Shown: positions 9,181 to 17,420 of the stretch, in pieces
Position numbering within the stretch: position 1 is the first letter of the stretch
Layout: every line of letters starts with the position of its first letter
Assembly: GCF_004217135.1 (NCBI RefSeq)
Contig: NZ_SHKK01000001.1
Span: 2,790,001 to 2,854,000 of the forward strand
DNA: 64,000 nt
Direction of reading: 5' to 3'
DNA from: Micromonospora violae
GTDB lineage: Bacteria > Actinomycetota > Actinomycetes > Mycobacteriales > Micromonosporaceae
Position numbers and translations under genes: made by a program
Notes under the pieces: generated by a model
Told to the model about the DNA's origin: nothing
The model's input: the letters and a program-made list of their open reading frames with translations, nothing else
Databases searched by the model: none

Positions 9181-11616
9181 ATGGTGGACCGGATCGCCAG
9201 CCCGTGGGGTGAACGGACCCCGTACGGACCGGGTCAGGAATGGCCGGTGCGGGTGGACCGGTACCTGGCCGACGGCCGGGCCGACGCCGACGTGGACCGG
9301 TGGGTGCAGTCGGCATCGGTGCTGCACTCCAACGGCGACGCGCTGGACATCGCGGTCGCCGACGGACAGATCATCGGAGTACGCGGTCGGGCCGTGGACC
9401 GGATCAACAGGGGTCGGGTCGACCCGAAGGACCTGTACGGCTGGCAGGCCAACCACAGCCCGGACCGGTTGACCCGACCGCTGGTCCGCGATGGCGATCG
9501 GCTGGTCGAGGCGGACTGGGACACCGCGATGGGCCGGATCGTGGCCCGGTCGAAGGAGCTCCTCGACGGGCCGGGTGGGTGGGGACGCTTCGGCTTCTAC
9601 ACGAGCGGGCAGCTGTTCCTGGAGGAGTACTACACGCTGGGCGTGATCGGTAAGGCCGGTCTGGGCACGCCGCACATGGACGGCAACACCCGGCTGTGCA
9701 CGGCCACCGCGGCGGCGGCGATGAAGGCGAGCTTCGGCACCGACGGGCAGCCCGGCTCGTACACCGACGTGGACCACTGCGACGCGATCGCGCTGTGGGG
9801 TCACAACGTCGCCGAGACGCAGACGGTGCTGTGGATGCGGATGCTGGACCGGCGCCGTGGCCCGAACCCGCCGGCGATGCTGGCGGTGGACCCGCGCGCC
9901 ACCCCGGTCGCCCGGGAGGCCGATCTGCACCTGGCGATACGTAACGGCACCAACGTGGCCCTGATGAACGGCCTGCTCCGGGAGATCATCCGACGAGGCT
10001 GGTACGACCACGACTACGTCAACGCGCACACCCTGGGTTTCGACGAGCTGTGCCGGATCGTCGACGGCTATCCGGCCCCCCGGGTTGCCGACGTCTGCGA
10101 CATACCGGCCAGCGAGGTGGAGCGCGCCGCCGAACTGCTCGGCACCTCGCAGCGGTTGCTGTCGACCGTGTTGCAGGGCTTCTACCAGTCGAACCAGGCC
10201 ACCGCCGCCGCCTGCGCGGTCAACAACCTGCACCTGGTTCGCGGCATGATCGGCCGGCCCGGCGCCGGGATCTACCAGATGAACGGCCAGCCCACGGCGC
10301 AGAACAACCGGGAGACCGGCGCCGACGGCGACCTGCCCGGCCTGCGCAACTGGGCCAACACCGCCCACATCGAGGAGTTGGCCCGGCTGTGGAACGTGGA
10401 CGTGGACGTCATCCCGCACTGGGCGCCGCCGACGCACGCCATGCAGATCTTCCGGTACGCCGAACAGGGCTCGATCAAACTGCTGTGGATCTCCGCCACC
10501 AACCCGGCCGTGTCGCTGCCCGAGCTGCACCGGATCCGGCAGATTTTGACCAGGCCGGAACTGTTCGTGGTGGTGCAGGATCTCTTCCTCACCGAGACCG
10601 CCGAACTGGCCGATGTCGTGCTGCCCGCCGCCACCTGGGGCGAGAAGACCGGCACCTTCACCAGCGTCGATCGGACCGTGCACATCTCCGACAAGGCCGT
10701 CGACCCGCCCGGAGAGGCCCGCCCGGACCTGGACATCTTCCTCGATTACGCCCGCCGGATGGACTTCCGCGACCGCGACGGCCAGCCACTGATCGACTGG
10801 AGCGGGCCGGAGGAGGTTTTCGAGGCGTGGAAGGAGTGTTCGCGGGGTCGGCCGTGCGACTACACCGGCATCACCTACGAGAAGCTGCGCGGCGGGTCCG
10901 GCATCCAGTGGCCCTGCACCGACGAGCATCCCGACGGCACCGAACGCCTCTACACCGACGGGCTCTTCCACACCGATCCCGACTACTGCGAGACGTACGG
11001 CCATGACCTGGCCACCGGCGCGGAGTTCACCGGGGCGGAGTACCGGGCCAAGGAACCGAACGGGCGGGCGTTCCTGCACACCGTCGACTACCAAGCCTCA
11101 CCCGAGGTGCCCGACGACGAGCATCCGCTGCTGCTCACCACCGGACGCACCGTCTACCAGTTCCACACCCGCACCAAGACCGGCCGCGCGCCGCAACTCG
11201 ACCAGGCGGCACCGGACGTGTGGGTGGAGCTCAACCCCGCCGACGCGGCCCGGCTCGGCATCATCGAGGGCGATCTGGTGGGCATCGCCTCCACGCGCGG
11301 CACCATTCAGGCCCGCGCCCGGCTCTGCGGCATCCGCCCCGGTGTCGTCTTCCTGCCCTTCCACTACGGCTACTTCGACCAGGACCGGGCCGACCGCACC
11401 CCTCGGGCAGCCAACGAGCTGACCATCACCGCCTGGGACCCGGTATCCAAGCAACCCCTGTTCAAAGTTGCCGCCGTCGCCGTGACGAAACTCGCCGACG
11501 GGCAGGGCGTACCGTCGCCGGCACCGACGGTCGGCGGTAGCGCACCACCAGCGGACGCTGACGTTCCGCCCACCATCGGCGGCCCCACGGCCGAGGCCAC
11601 CAGCGGGAAGGAGTGA
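9181..11616 (+). CDS. molybdopterin oxidoreductase lacking the N-terminal Fe-S cysteines
   Basis: 811 residues from the ATG at 9181, with a near-perfect AAAGGAGG five bases upstream; an in-frame GTG at 9130 is less likely. The protein follows the assimilatory nitrate reductase/FdhF plan. The molybdenum-ligand cysteine is kept in GNTRLCTATAAAAMK (Cys173), and the dinucleotide-binding C-terminal domain is present (LLLTTGRTVYQFHTRT, FLPFHYGYF, ANELTI). The [4Fe-4S] motif CxxCxxxC...C expected near residues 46-81 reads S46-VL-H49-SNG-D53 ... D81, so all four ligands are missing. The enzyme must pass electrons without that cluster or by another route. The last 30 residues are a Pro/Ala-rich tail. 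It is co-transcribed with the small gene at 11620. Substrate unknown. Confidence 0.85.
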   Translation: MVDRIASPWGERTPYGPGQEWPVRVDRYLADGRADADVDRWVQSASVLHSNGDALDIAVADGQIIGVRGRAVDRINRGRVDPKDLYGWQANHSPDRLTRPLVRDGDRLVEADWDTAMGRIVARSKELLDGPGGWGRFGFYTSGQLFLEEYYTLGVIGKAGLGTPHMDGNTRLCTATAAAAMKASFGTDGQPGSYTDVDHCDAIALWGHNVAETQTVLWMRMLDRRRGPNPPAMLAVDPRATPVAREADLHLAIRNGTNVALMNGLLREIIRRGWYDHDYVNAHTLGFDELCRIVDGYPAPRVADVCDIPASEVERAAELLGTSQRLLSTVLQGFYQSNQATAAACAVNNLHLVRGMIGRPGAGIYQMNGQPTAQNNRETGADGDLPGLRNWANTAHIEELARLWNVDVDVIPHWAPPTHAMQIFRYAEQGSIKLLWISATNPAVSLPELHRIRQILTRPELFVVVQDLFLTETAELADVVLPAATWGEKTGTFTSVDRTVHISDKAVDPPGEARPDLDIFLDYARRMDFRDRDGQPLIDWSGPEEVFEAWKECSRGRPCDYTGITYEKLRGGSGIQWPCTDEHPDGTERLYTDGLFHTDPDYCETYGHDLATGAEFTGAEYRAKEPNGRAFLHTVDYQASPEVPDDEHPLLLTTGRTVYQFHTRTKTGRAPQLDQAAPDVWVELNPADAARLGIIEGDLVGIASTRGTIQARARLCGIRPGVVFLPFHYGYFDQDRADRTPRAANELTITAWDPVSKQPLFKVAAVAVTKLADGQGVPSPAPTVGGSAPPADADVPPTIGGPTAEATSGKE

Positions 11617-11619
11617 GAC

Positions 11620-12078
11620 GTGCACCTCGCCCACTACCTCGGTCTCCTGCACCGCGCGCAGGTCAACCTGGCCGACGCGTTCCGGCAGGTCGCCGACGCG
11701 CACGCCGAGGAGCCTGACATCGAGCACCTCTGCCAGCAGCAGGCGAAACGCTGCGACGCACACGCCGAACAGTTGGACCCGTTTGTGACCCGCTACTCCG
11801 AGGACGCGCCCGACGAACCCGACCGGCTGCACTCGCAACTGTTCACCGGCACCCGCACCGGCGGTATCGGCCTCCTGCGGGACCTCCAGGACCTCTACCT
11901 GATGGCCGCGGAGTGCGACATCACCTGGACCGTCGTCGGGCAGGGCGCCTACGGTGCCCGCGACGACGAACTGCTCGCCGTTGTGCGGCAGTGCGAGGGC
12001 GAGACAGCTATTCAGCTCAAGTGGCTGCGTACCCGGATGAAGGCGGCCGCACCTCAGGCTCTCGTCGTCGCCGACTGA
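11620..12078 (+). CDS. conserved helical protein, partner of the molybdoenzyme
   Basis: 152 residues from a GTG 3 bases after the molybdoenzyme stop; GAAGGAG at 11607-11613 serves as ribosome site. It looks all-alpha (HLAHYLGLLHRAQVNLADAF..., QQQAKRCDAHAEQL, LQDLYLMAAECDITWTVVGQ) with His, Glu and Cys residues on helices, like a four-helix bundle. No catalytic motif is recognised. The tight spacing argues for a subunit, chaperone or electron-transfer partner of the Fe-S-less oxidoreductase; this is inferred. Confidence 0.78.
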   Translation: MHLAHYLGLLHRAQVNLADAFRQVADAHAEEPDIEHLCQQQAKRCDAHAEQLDPFVTRYSEDAPDEPDRLHSQLFTGTRTGGIGLLRDLQDLYLMAAECDITWTVVGQGAYGARDDELLAVVRQCEGETAIQLKWLRTRMKAAAPQALVVAD

Positions 12079-12126
12079 CAGCCCGGGTACCCGGCCGGCC
12101 GGTCCGACCGGTACGCCTGCGGACGG

Positions 12127-12309
12127 CTACTCCTCCGGGACGCGCGGCCCCACCTCGCCCCGCCTGAGGTGCTCCGCGTTGCGGTCGGCCTCGCTGTCGG
12201 CGTGCGCCGCACCGGCGCCTGGATCCGTCGTACGGCGCCCCTCGGCGTCCTGGTACACCGCGCCGGTTTCGAGGGCTCTCTCCTGCTGGCTCTGCTCAGG
12301 CGATGTCAT
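12127..12309 (-). CDS. small acidic hypothetical protein
   Basis: 60 residues from an ATG at 12309. It is very hydrophilic, rich in Glu, Asp, Arg and Gln (SPEQSQQERALETGAVYQDA...), with no membrane segment or cysteine, and probably largely disordered. A longer in-frame start at 12399 is possible but lacks a better ribosome site. It is convergent with the preceding gene and lies downstream of the ThDP enzyme. Function unknown; reality rests on composition and position. Confidence 0.5.
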   Translation of the reverse strand: MTSPEQSQQERALETGAVYQDAEGRRTTDPGAGAAHADSEADRNAEHLRRGEVGPRVPEE

Positions 12310-12403
12310 GAATTCCCACCTACCCTGCGGCTCCACCAACAAACGGCCCCCGGCGAGCTGCCGGGCTCGCGCGGCGCGGGTCGCGCCTTGCGCGGACAAC
12401 GGG

Positions 12404-14041
12404 TCAGTGGCCGCGGAACGCCTCCTCCAACCACCAGGAGCCGTGCCCGGAGCAGATCTTGGCGTCGATCACCAACGGTCGGGTACGGGGACCGGCGAGC
12501 CAGTGGCGTACCGGGCCGAGATCATCGACGGTCCGGACGGTCAACCCCTCGCAGCCGTAACCACGGGCGATCGCGGCCAGGTCGGTCTCGGGGAAGGTGA
12601 CCGTCTCCAACGGGTGCCCACCCGGGCCGAAGTGGTGCACCTCGGCCCCGTACGCCGCATCGTCGTAGATCACCACGAGCAGGGGTAGCGCCAACCGGAC
12701 GGCGGTGAGCAGTTCCGTCGCGGACATGACGAAGCCGCCGTCGCCGACCGTGGCGACGGTGAGCCGGTCCGGCCGGGCGACCGCCGCGCCGAGCGCACTG
12801 GCCAGACCGAGCCCGACCGACTGGAACGCCTGGGTGAAGCAGAATCCGGCCACGTCCGGCACGTCGAGCCACATCGACGGGTAGCCCATGAAGTTGCCCG
12901 AGTCGACCACCACCGTCCGGTCGGGCGGCAGCAGGTCGTCCAGGGCGGCCGAGAGCGTCCTCGGGTCGATCGTCGCCGGATCGCCGCCACTCTCGTCCCG
13001 GTACGGGACCGTCCGCCACCGGCCTTGGTCGCGAATTCGTTGGGCCAGCTCAGGGGTGCGCCAACTGCCCTCCACGGCCGCCGTCGGGCGGCCGGCCAGC
13101 CGGGCGAGCACCGCGTCGGCGACCGCCGCCACCTCGCCGGCCACCGCCAGGTCGACCCGACGGTTCACCCCGAACGCGGCCGGGTCGTGGTCGACCTGGG
13201 CGACGACGGCACCGGGTGGGATCAGTCCACCGTGCCGGGTGGTCCACATGTTCAGCGTGCTGCCCCACGCGACGACCAGGTCCGCCGCGCCGATCAGCTC
13301 GGCGGCGAGCGGGGTGGCGAAGCCGCCGGCCACGTCGATGTACCACGGGTTCCCGGCGAAGAGTCCCTTCGCCGCAGCCGAGACGGCGAGCAGCGCACCG
13401 CAGGCGTCGGCGAGCCGGATCAGCGGCTCCCGGGCCCCACGGGCGCCCCGGCCGGCGATGAAGACGGGTCGACGTGCGGCCTGAAGCGCGGCCAGCAACG
13501 GCTCGACCTGCGGGGCGGCGGTCGGGATCAGCGCGACCGAGGGGACCGGGCCGAACCACGGTTCGGTCACCGTGTCCTGCACGTCCAACGGCAGGCCCAG
13601 CACCACTGTCGCGCCCCGGGCGGCGGCCCGGTAGGCCGCGCCCGCGTCCTCGGCGGCGTGGGTCGCGCGTACCCGGTGAAAGTCGGCCCCGACCGCGGCG
13701 GCGAGCGCCGGCAGGTCGATGAAGAAGTTCGACCGCGGCGCGGTCGCCTCCGGTGCCAGGACCACCATCGGGGTACGGCTCTTCGCAGCCTCGGTGAGGC
13801 CGGTCAGCGCGTTGGTGACGCCCGGACCCTGGTGCACTGAGAGCAGGCCCACCTGCCCGCAGGTGCGGGCGTACCCGTCGGCCATGCTCGCCGCGCCGCC
13901 CTCGTGGGCCGCCGCCACGAACCGGGCGCCGGCCGCGACAAGGGCGTTCGTGACGTGGAAGTTGCCACTGCCGACCACCCCGAAGACGTGCCGTGCGCCG
14001 TGTCCGTGCAGAACCCGCCCGACCACCTCGGCTACCCGCAT
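12404..14041 (-). CDS. thiamine-diphosphate-dependent enzyme (acetolactate synthase/decarboxylase-like)
   Basis: 545 residues with the three-domain ThDP fold. The N-terminal PYR domain carries the activating glutamate in AAHEGGAASMADGYAR and the substrate/nucleotide loop GPGVTNALTGLTEA. The middle domain has FIAGRGARGA. The PP domain shows VGDGGFVMSATELLTAV, where the usual downstream Asn-Asn is Asp-Asp (IYDDAAYG). Likely chemistry is decarboxylation or carboligation of a 2-oxoacid in the cytoplasm. The gene starts 12 bases after the cyclase-family hydrolase, so the two should act in one catabolic route. The substrate cannot be read from sequence. Confidence 0.85.
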   Translation of the reverse strand: MRVAEVVGRVLHGHGARHVFGVVGSGNFHVTNALVAAGARFVAAAHEGGAASMADGYARTCGQVGLLSVHQGPGVTNALTGLTEAAKSRTPMVVLAPEATAPRSNFFIDLPALAAAVGADFHRVRATHAAEDAGAAYRAAARGATVVLGLPLDVQDTVTEPWFGPVPSVALIPTAAPQVEPLLAALQAARRPVFIAGRGARGAREPLIRLADACGALLAVSAAAKGLFAGNPWYIDVAGGFATPLAAELIGAADLVVAWGSTLNMWTTRHGGLIPPGAVVAQVDHDPAAFGVNRRVDLAVAGEVAAVADAVLARLAGRPTAAVEGSWRTPELAQRIRDQGRWRTVPYRDESGGDPATIDPRTLSAALDDLLPPDRTVVVDSGNFMGYPSMWLDVPDVAGFCFTQAFQSVGLGLASALGAAVARPDRLTVATVGDGGFVMSATELLTAVRLALPLLVVIYDDAAYGAEVHHFGPGGHPLETVTFPETDLAAIARGYGCEGLTVRTVDDLGPVRHWLAGPRTRPLVIDAKICSGHGSWWLEEAFRGH

Positions 14042-14053
14042 CGGCGACCCGAC

Positions 14054-14815
14054 CTACTGCTCGACGAGCGCGAGGACCCGGCACGGGCTGCCAGACCCGG
14101 AGACGATCGGCAACGGTCCGGCGATGACCACCGCGCCGGTCACCGGCAACTGCGCCAGGTTCCGGAGTTGGGTCAGCCCGTACTTGTCCTGGCCGAGCAG
14201 GAACGAGTGGCAGGGGAACGGCGGGTCGAACGAATGCGCGGCGCCCGCGTCGGTGCCGACCGTCTCCACCCCGACGCCCTGGATCGGCGACTCCTCGGCC
14301 AGCCAGCGGGCGCACTCGACGGAGATGCCCGGTGTGCGCCCGGCGTTGGCGTACCGCCGCGGGTCGTCGCCGTACGCGTCCCAGCCGGTGCGGTAGAGCA
14401 GCCAGCCACCGGCGGGCAGTGCGCCGTGTTCGGCCTCCCACGCCTTGATGTGCTCGATCTCGAGCAGGAAGTCAGGGTTGTCGGCGGCGTCGGCGGCGTG
14501 GTCGATCACCACAGCCGGGGCGATCAGCTGGTTCACCGGGACCTGCGACACGTCGGCGCCCTGCTGTCCGGTGACCCAGTGCACCGGGGCGTCGAAGTGG
14601 GTACCGGTGTGTTCGCCGGTGGAGAAGTTGTTCCAGTACCAGGCCGGGCCGCGGTCGTCGTACCGGCTGATCTCGCTGAGCCGGAACGGCCAGGTCTGGC
14701 CGAACTGCTCGGGCAGACCCAGGATCGGGGTCTGGTCCGAGAGCGGAGCGGTGAGGTCGACAACCTGGATCCGGCCGCTGGAGAGAGCGGCGACAAAGTC
14801 CTGCAGCACCGTCAT
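14054..14815 (-). CDS. cyclase-family (kynurenine formamidase-like) metal hydrolase
   Basis: 253 residues. The metal-binding signature HTGTHFDAPVHW of the cyclase/arylformamidase family is intact, and the C-terminal half has GAAHSFDPPFPCH with the second-shell histidines. Such enzymes hydrolyse amides, lactones or cyclic acyl groups. The ATG at 14815 was chosen over a longer frame because TACCGT stands 7 bases before it, a leaderless arrangement. It heads a two-gene unit with the ThDP enzyme: hydrolysis of a ring or amide followed by ThDP-dependent cleavage is a reasonable but unproven scheme. Confidence 0.83.
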   Translation of the reverse strand: MTVLQDFVAALSSGRIQVVDLTAPLSDQTPILGLPEQFGQTWPFRLSEISRYDDRGPAWYWNNFSTGEHTGTHFDAPVHWVTGQQGADVSQVPVNQLIAPAVVIDHAADAADNPDFLLEIEHIKAWEAEHGALPAGGWLLYRTGWDAYGDDPRRYANAGRTPGISVECARWLAEESPIQGVGVETVGTDAGAAHSFDPPFPCHSFLLGQDKYGLTQLRNLAQLPVTGAVVIAGPLPIVSGSGSPCRVLALVEQ

Positions 14816-14822
14816 GCGCTGG

Positions 14823-14828
14823 ACGGTA
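14823..14828 (-). promoter_or_regulatory. -10 hexamer of cyclase/ThDP operon
   Basis: On the minus strand TACCGT is followed by seven bases and the ATG at 14815; no Shine-Dalgarno sequence is present. Confidence 0.4.
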
Positions 14829-14905
14829 CACCCGCTCTCACTCCATGATGGACCATCGATCGACACCGCCCGGCGTGTTGCCGTCGAATGAGCGGCAGCA
14901 GCCAC

Positions 14906-14953
14906 CGGCAGACCGGTGGGGGCGGCCGGAGGTCTGCCCCCACCGGTCTGCCG
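14906..14953 (-). terminator. 18-bp perfect stem terminator of ABC operon
   Basis: CGGCAGACCGGTGGGGGC at 14906-14923 pairs perfectly with 14936-14953 around a 12-base loop. It starts one base beyond the permease stop and insulates the cyclase promoter. Confidence 0.8.
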
Positions 14954-14954
14954 T

Positions 14955-15971
14955 TCAGGCCAGTCTGCGGCGAACCCACCAGAGGGAGAACAGGGACAGC
15001 ACGACGGCCAACGCGATCAGCGCGCCGAATTCCCGCCATTGCAGTGTCCAGAACTTCGAGCCAGACACGTAGATCACCTTCAGGCTGAGGTTCTGCTTCT
15101 CCAACCACCTCGGGCACGTCTCGCGGGCGCGGAGAGCCTTCGGACCGCACTGGGTCAGGTCGGCCGGGCCATTGAACTCCGCGCCGGTCGAGGTGATCAC
15201 GGTGCTCGACAGGACCCAGTCGCCTCGGCGGTTGGGCTCGAATTGAAGCCTCATCTGTCCGGTGTCAAGGCTCATCGAGATCCCGTAGTCACCGTTCACC
15301 TGCAGGGGGCTGACCATGGTGACGGGCTGAGCCAGCCAGGGGCGCACCACGAACGGTGCGGCGATCTGGAGGCCGACCACGACCAGCAGGGTCACCGCCA
15401 TCGCGACGAGGGTTCGTCGCAGCAGCAGCCCGGTGGCCACACCCACCACGAAGGCCAGCGTCGCGTAGCCGATCGGCACGATCCCCCGGGCCGCGAACAC
15501 CAGTGGGTTCATCCGGTCTGCCGAGGCCCCGTCGATGGGTTGCGCCCACTGGGTTAGCACCAGGCTGAGCAGGCCGGCACCGAACGCGGCAGCACCGCCG
15601 CCGACCGCCAGCTTGACCAGCAGCCAGCGGCTCCGGCTGACGGATTGACTGAAGACCATGCGGTACGTGCCGGACTCCAACTCCCGGGCCACCAGCGGCG
15701 CGCCCCAGAAGATGCCCACCAGGGCGGGCAGCAGGTACAGGGCCCCGATGGCGGCGATGTGGAACTGGCTCGCCCACCCCGGCCGCAACGCCTGGAGGAA
15801 GGCCTCACCGGCGGTACGGCAGGCGTCGCCCTGACAGCCGGTGTAGCCGGTCTGCCTGGCCAACTCGGTCACCTCCGCCCAGGTCAGCGCCAGGCCGCCC
15901 AGCAGCGCCAGCACCAGGGCGGCGGTGGTCAGGGCCGGGGTCCGGAACTGCCGCCAGGTCATCCAGATCAT
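14955..15971 (-). CDS. ABC transporter permease
   Basis: 338 residues from the ATG at 15971, which overlaps the ATPase stop (ATGA). Six hydrophobic helices are visible: one near residues 13-32, one at about 80-100 (AAIGALYLLPALVGIFWGAP), a cluster through 120-230, and a last one before WWVRRRLA. A large extracellular loop lies between helices 5 and 6. The ELESGTYRMVFSQSVSRSRW segment is typical of ABC-2 permeases of the YtrC/BcrB type. It forms the membrane part of the transporter encoded with the preceding ATPase; substrate unknown. Confidence 0.85.
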   Translation of the reverse strand: MIWMTWRQFRTPALTTAALVLALLGGLALTWAEVTELARQTGYTGCQGDACRTAGEAFLQALRPGWASQFHIAAIGALYLLPALVGIFWGAPLVARELESGTYRMVFSQSVSRSRWLLVKLAVGGGAAAFGAGLLSLVLTQWAQPIDGASADRMNPLVFAARGIVPIGYATLAFVVGVATGLLLRRTLVAMAVTLLVVVGLQIAAPFVVRPWLAQPVTMVSPLQVNGDYGISMSLDTGQMRLQFEPNRRGDWVLSSTVITSTGAEFNGPADLTQCGPKALRARETCPRWLEKQNLSLKVIYVSGSKFWTLQWREFGALIALAVVLSLFSLWWVRRRLA

Positions 15972-16849
15972 CGCTGTCCCTCCAGGACCCGGTCCGGTCC
16001 GTCGCCGGTGGCTCCGCTCATGTACGCCAACACGATGTCCTCCAGGTCCAGCCGGTCGACCTGCCACGATGGGTCGACGATCGGCGCGGTGCTGCGCACC
16101 ACCAGGGTCGACTGCACCTCGGTGTGGCTCTGCTCGACCAAGGTCCGCCCGGCGCCCAGGTCAGCGGTGTCCCGCCGCTGCCCGACCAGGCGGTGGTGGG
16201 TGGCGAGCAGGTCGTCCACGTCGCCGGCCACCCGCACCTGCGAGGCGACCAGCACGATCAGGTGGTCGCAGATCCGTTCCAGGTCGGCGACGAGGTGTGA
16301 GGACATCACGATGCTCATGCCCTGCTCGGCGGCCAACTCCATCAGCCCTCGCAGGAAAGTGCGCCGGGCGAGCGGGTCGAGCGCCGCCACCGGCTCGTCG
16401 AGCAGCAGCAGATTGGGCCGCTTCGCCGCAGCGATGGTCAGGGCCAGTTGGGCGCGTTGGCCACCGGAGAGTTTGCCCGCCTTCTGCGCCGGGTCCACGC
16501 CGACCTGGGCGATCCGCCGCTGAGCGAGCGCACCGTCCCAGGACGGGTTGAGGTGCGCGCCCATCCGCAGGTGGTCCGCGACGGTCAGGCCGGCGTAGAC
16601 CGGGGTGTCCTGCGCGACGAAGCCGACGCGAGGAGAGCCGCTGACCGGCCGTACGCCGAGCACCTCGATCTGCCCGGCTGTCGGTCTGAGCAGCCCACAG
16701 GCCAGTTGTAGCAGCGTGGACTTACCGGCGCCGTTCGGGCCGACCAGGCCCACGACGTGGCCGGCCGGAATGTCCAGTGTGCAGTCCTTCAGTGCGGGAC
16801 GCCGCCCGTACCGCTTGGTCAGACCGTCCGTTATCAGTGCGCTAGTCAT
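15968..16849 (-). CDS. ABC transporter ATP-binding protein
   Basis: 293 residues. Walker A GPNGAGKST, Q-loop FVAQDTPVY, signature LSGGQRAQLAL, Walker B LLLLDEPVAALD and the switch histidine in SSHLVADLE are all intact. It is the energising subunit of an exporter of the YtrB/BcrA type. Both gene borders are 4-base ATGA overlaps (GntR regulator upstream, permease downstream), so the three genes form one translationally coupled operon. Confidence 0.9.
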   Translation of the reverse strand: MTSALITDGLTKRYGRRPALKDCTLDIPAGHVVGLVGPNGAGKSTLLQLACGLLRPTAGQIEVLGVRPVSGSPRVGFVAQDTPVYAGLTVADHLRMGAHLNPSWDGALAQRRIAQVGVDPAQKAGKLSGGQRAQLALTIAAAKRPNLLLLDEPVAALDPLARRTFLRGLMELAAEQGMSIVMSSHLVADLERICDHLIVLVASQVRVAGDVDDLLATHHRLVGQRRDTADLGAGRTLVEQSHTEVQSTLVVRSTAPIVDPSWQVDRLDLEDIVLAYMSGATGDGPDRVLEGQR

Positions 16850-17235
16850 GCTCGGGCCTCCGAAAAAGCCCGAAAGCTGCTGAGGAAGAGCGCCTCGATG
16901 CTCTCGTCGTCCAGGCCCGCCGCCCGCGCCTCGGCCAACCAGCGCGCCAGGTCCTGCCGTAACGGCTCGTGTTTGCTCAGTGAGTCGCCGCCCAGGGTGC
17001 GGGTGACGAACGTGCCGAGTCCTGGCCGGGCCGTGACCAGGCCCTCGTACTCCAGCTCGCGGTACGCCTTGGAGACCGTGTTCGGGTTGATCGCGACTTG
17101 GGCCACCACCTCCTTGACGGTGGGGAGCTTGTCACCTTCGTTCAGGACTCCGAGCCGGAGCGCGTGGCGTACCTGGCGGATGAGCTGCATGTACGGCGCG
17201 ACTCCGGACCGTGCGTCCAGGTGAAACTCGATCAC
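16846..17235 (-). CDS. GntR-family regulator, YtrA subfamily
   Basis: 129 residues from a GTG at 17235 with AGAGGT upstream. The winged helix-turn-helix (LIRQVRHALRLGVLNEGDKLPTVKEV...NPNTVSKAYRELEYEGLV) fills most of the protein, followed by a short helical C-terminus as in YtrA regulators, which lack a large effector domain. Such proteins repress their own operon with adjoining ABC transporters and respond to cell-wall-active compounds. The palindrome at 17243-17276 just upstream of its start is the likely operator. Confidence 0.9.
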   Translation of the reverse strand: MIEFHLDARSGVAPYMQLIRQVRHALRLGVLNEGDKLPTVKEVVAQVAINPNTVSKAYRELEYEGLVTARPGLGTFVTRTLGGDSLSKHEPLRQDLARWLAEARAAGLDDESIEALFLSSFRAFSEARA

Positions 17236-17242
17236 CTCTTTA

Positions 17243-17276
17243 CCTCTATTCTACTAGTTACCTAGCAGAATAGAGG
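17243..17276 (-). promoter_or_regulatory. GntR/YtrA operator over promoter
   Basis: CCTCTATTCTACTAG at 17243-17257 is repeated inverted at 17262-17276 with one mismatch and a 4-base centre. The minus-strand TAGAAT inside the gene-proximal arm can act as -10, so repressor binding would block RNA polymerase. It is an AT-rich island in GC-rich DNA. Confidence 0.75.
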
Positions 17277-17420
17277 CGCGGGTGGGTTGTTCGCTACCGA
17301 TTGACGTCACCTCGCTGGCCCACGTTGCCGAAGCGGGTACGCGCGCACATCATCGGATGCGGCCGGGTGAGCGCATCGCTACGATGGGTCAGCAATCCAG
17401 TGGAAGGTATCGATTCCCGC

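Noticed and set aside
9058..11094. 678-codon minus-strand frame opposite the molybdoenzyme
   Set aside because: Shadow frame with biased composition; the plus strand has a strong ribosome site and family motifs.
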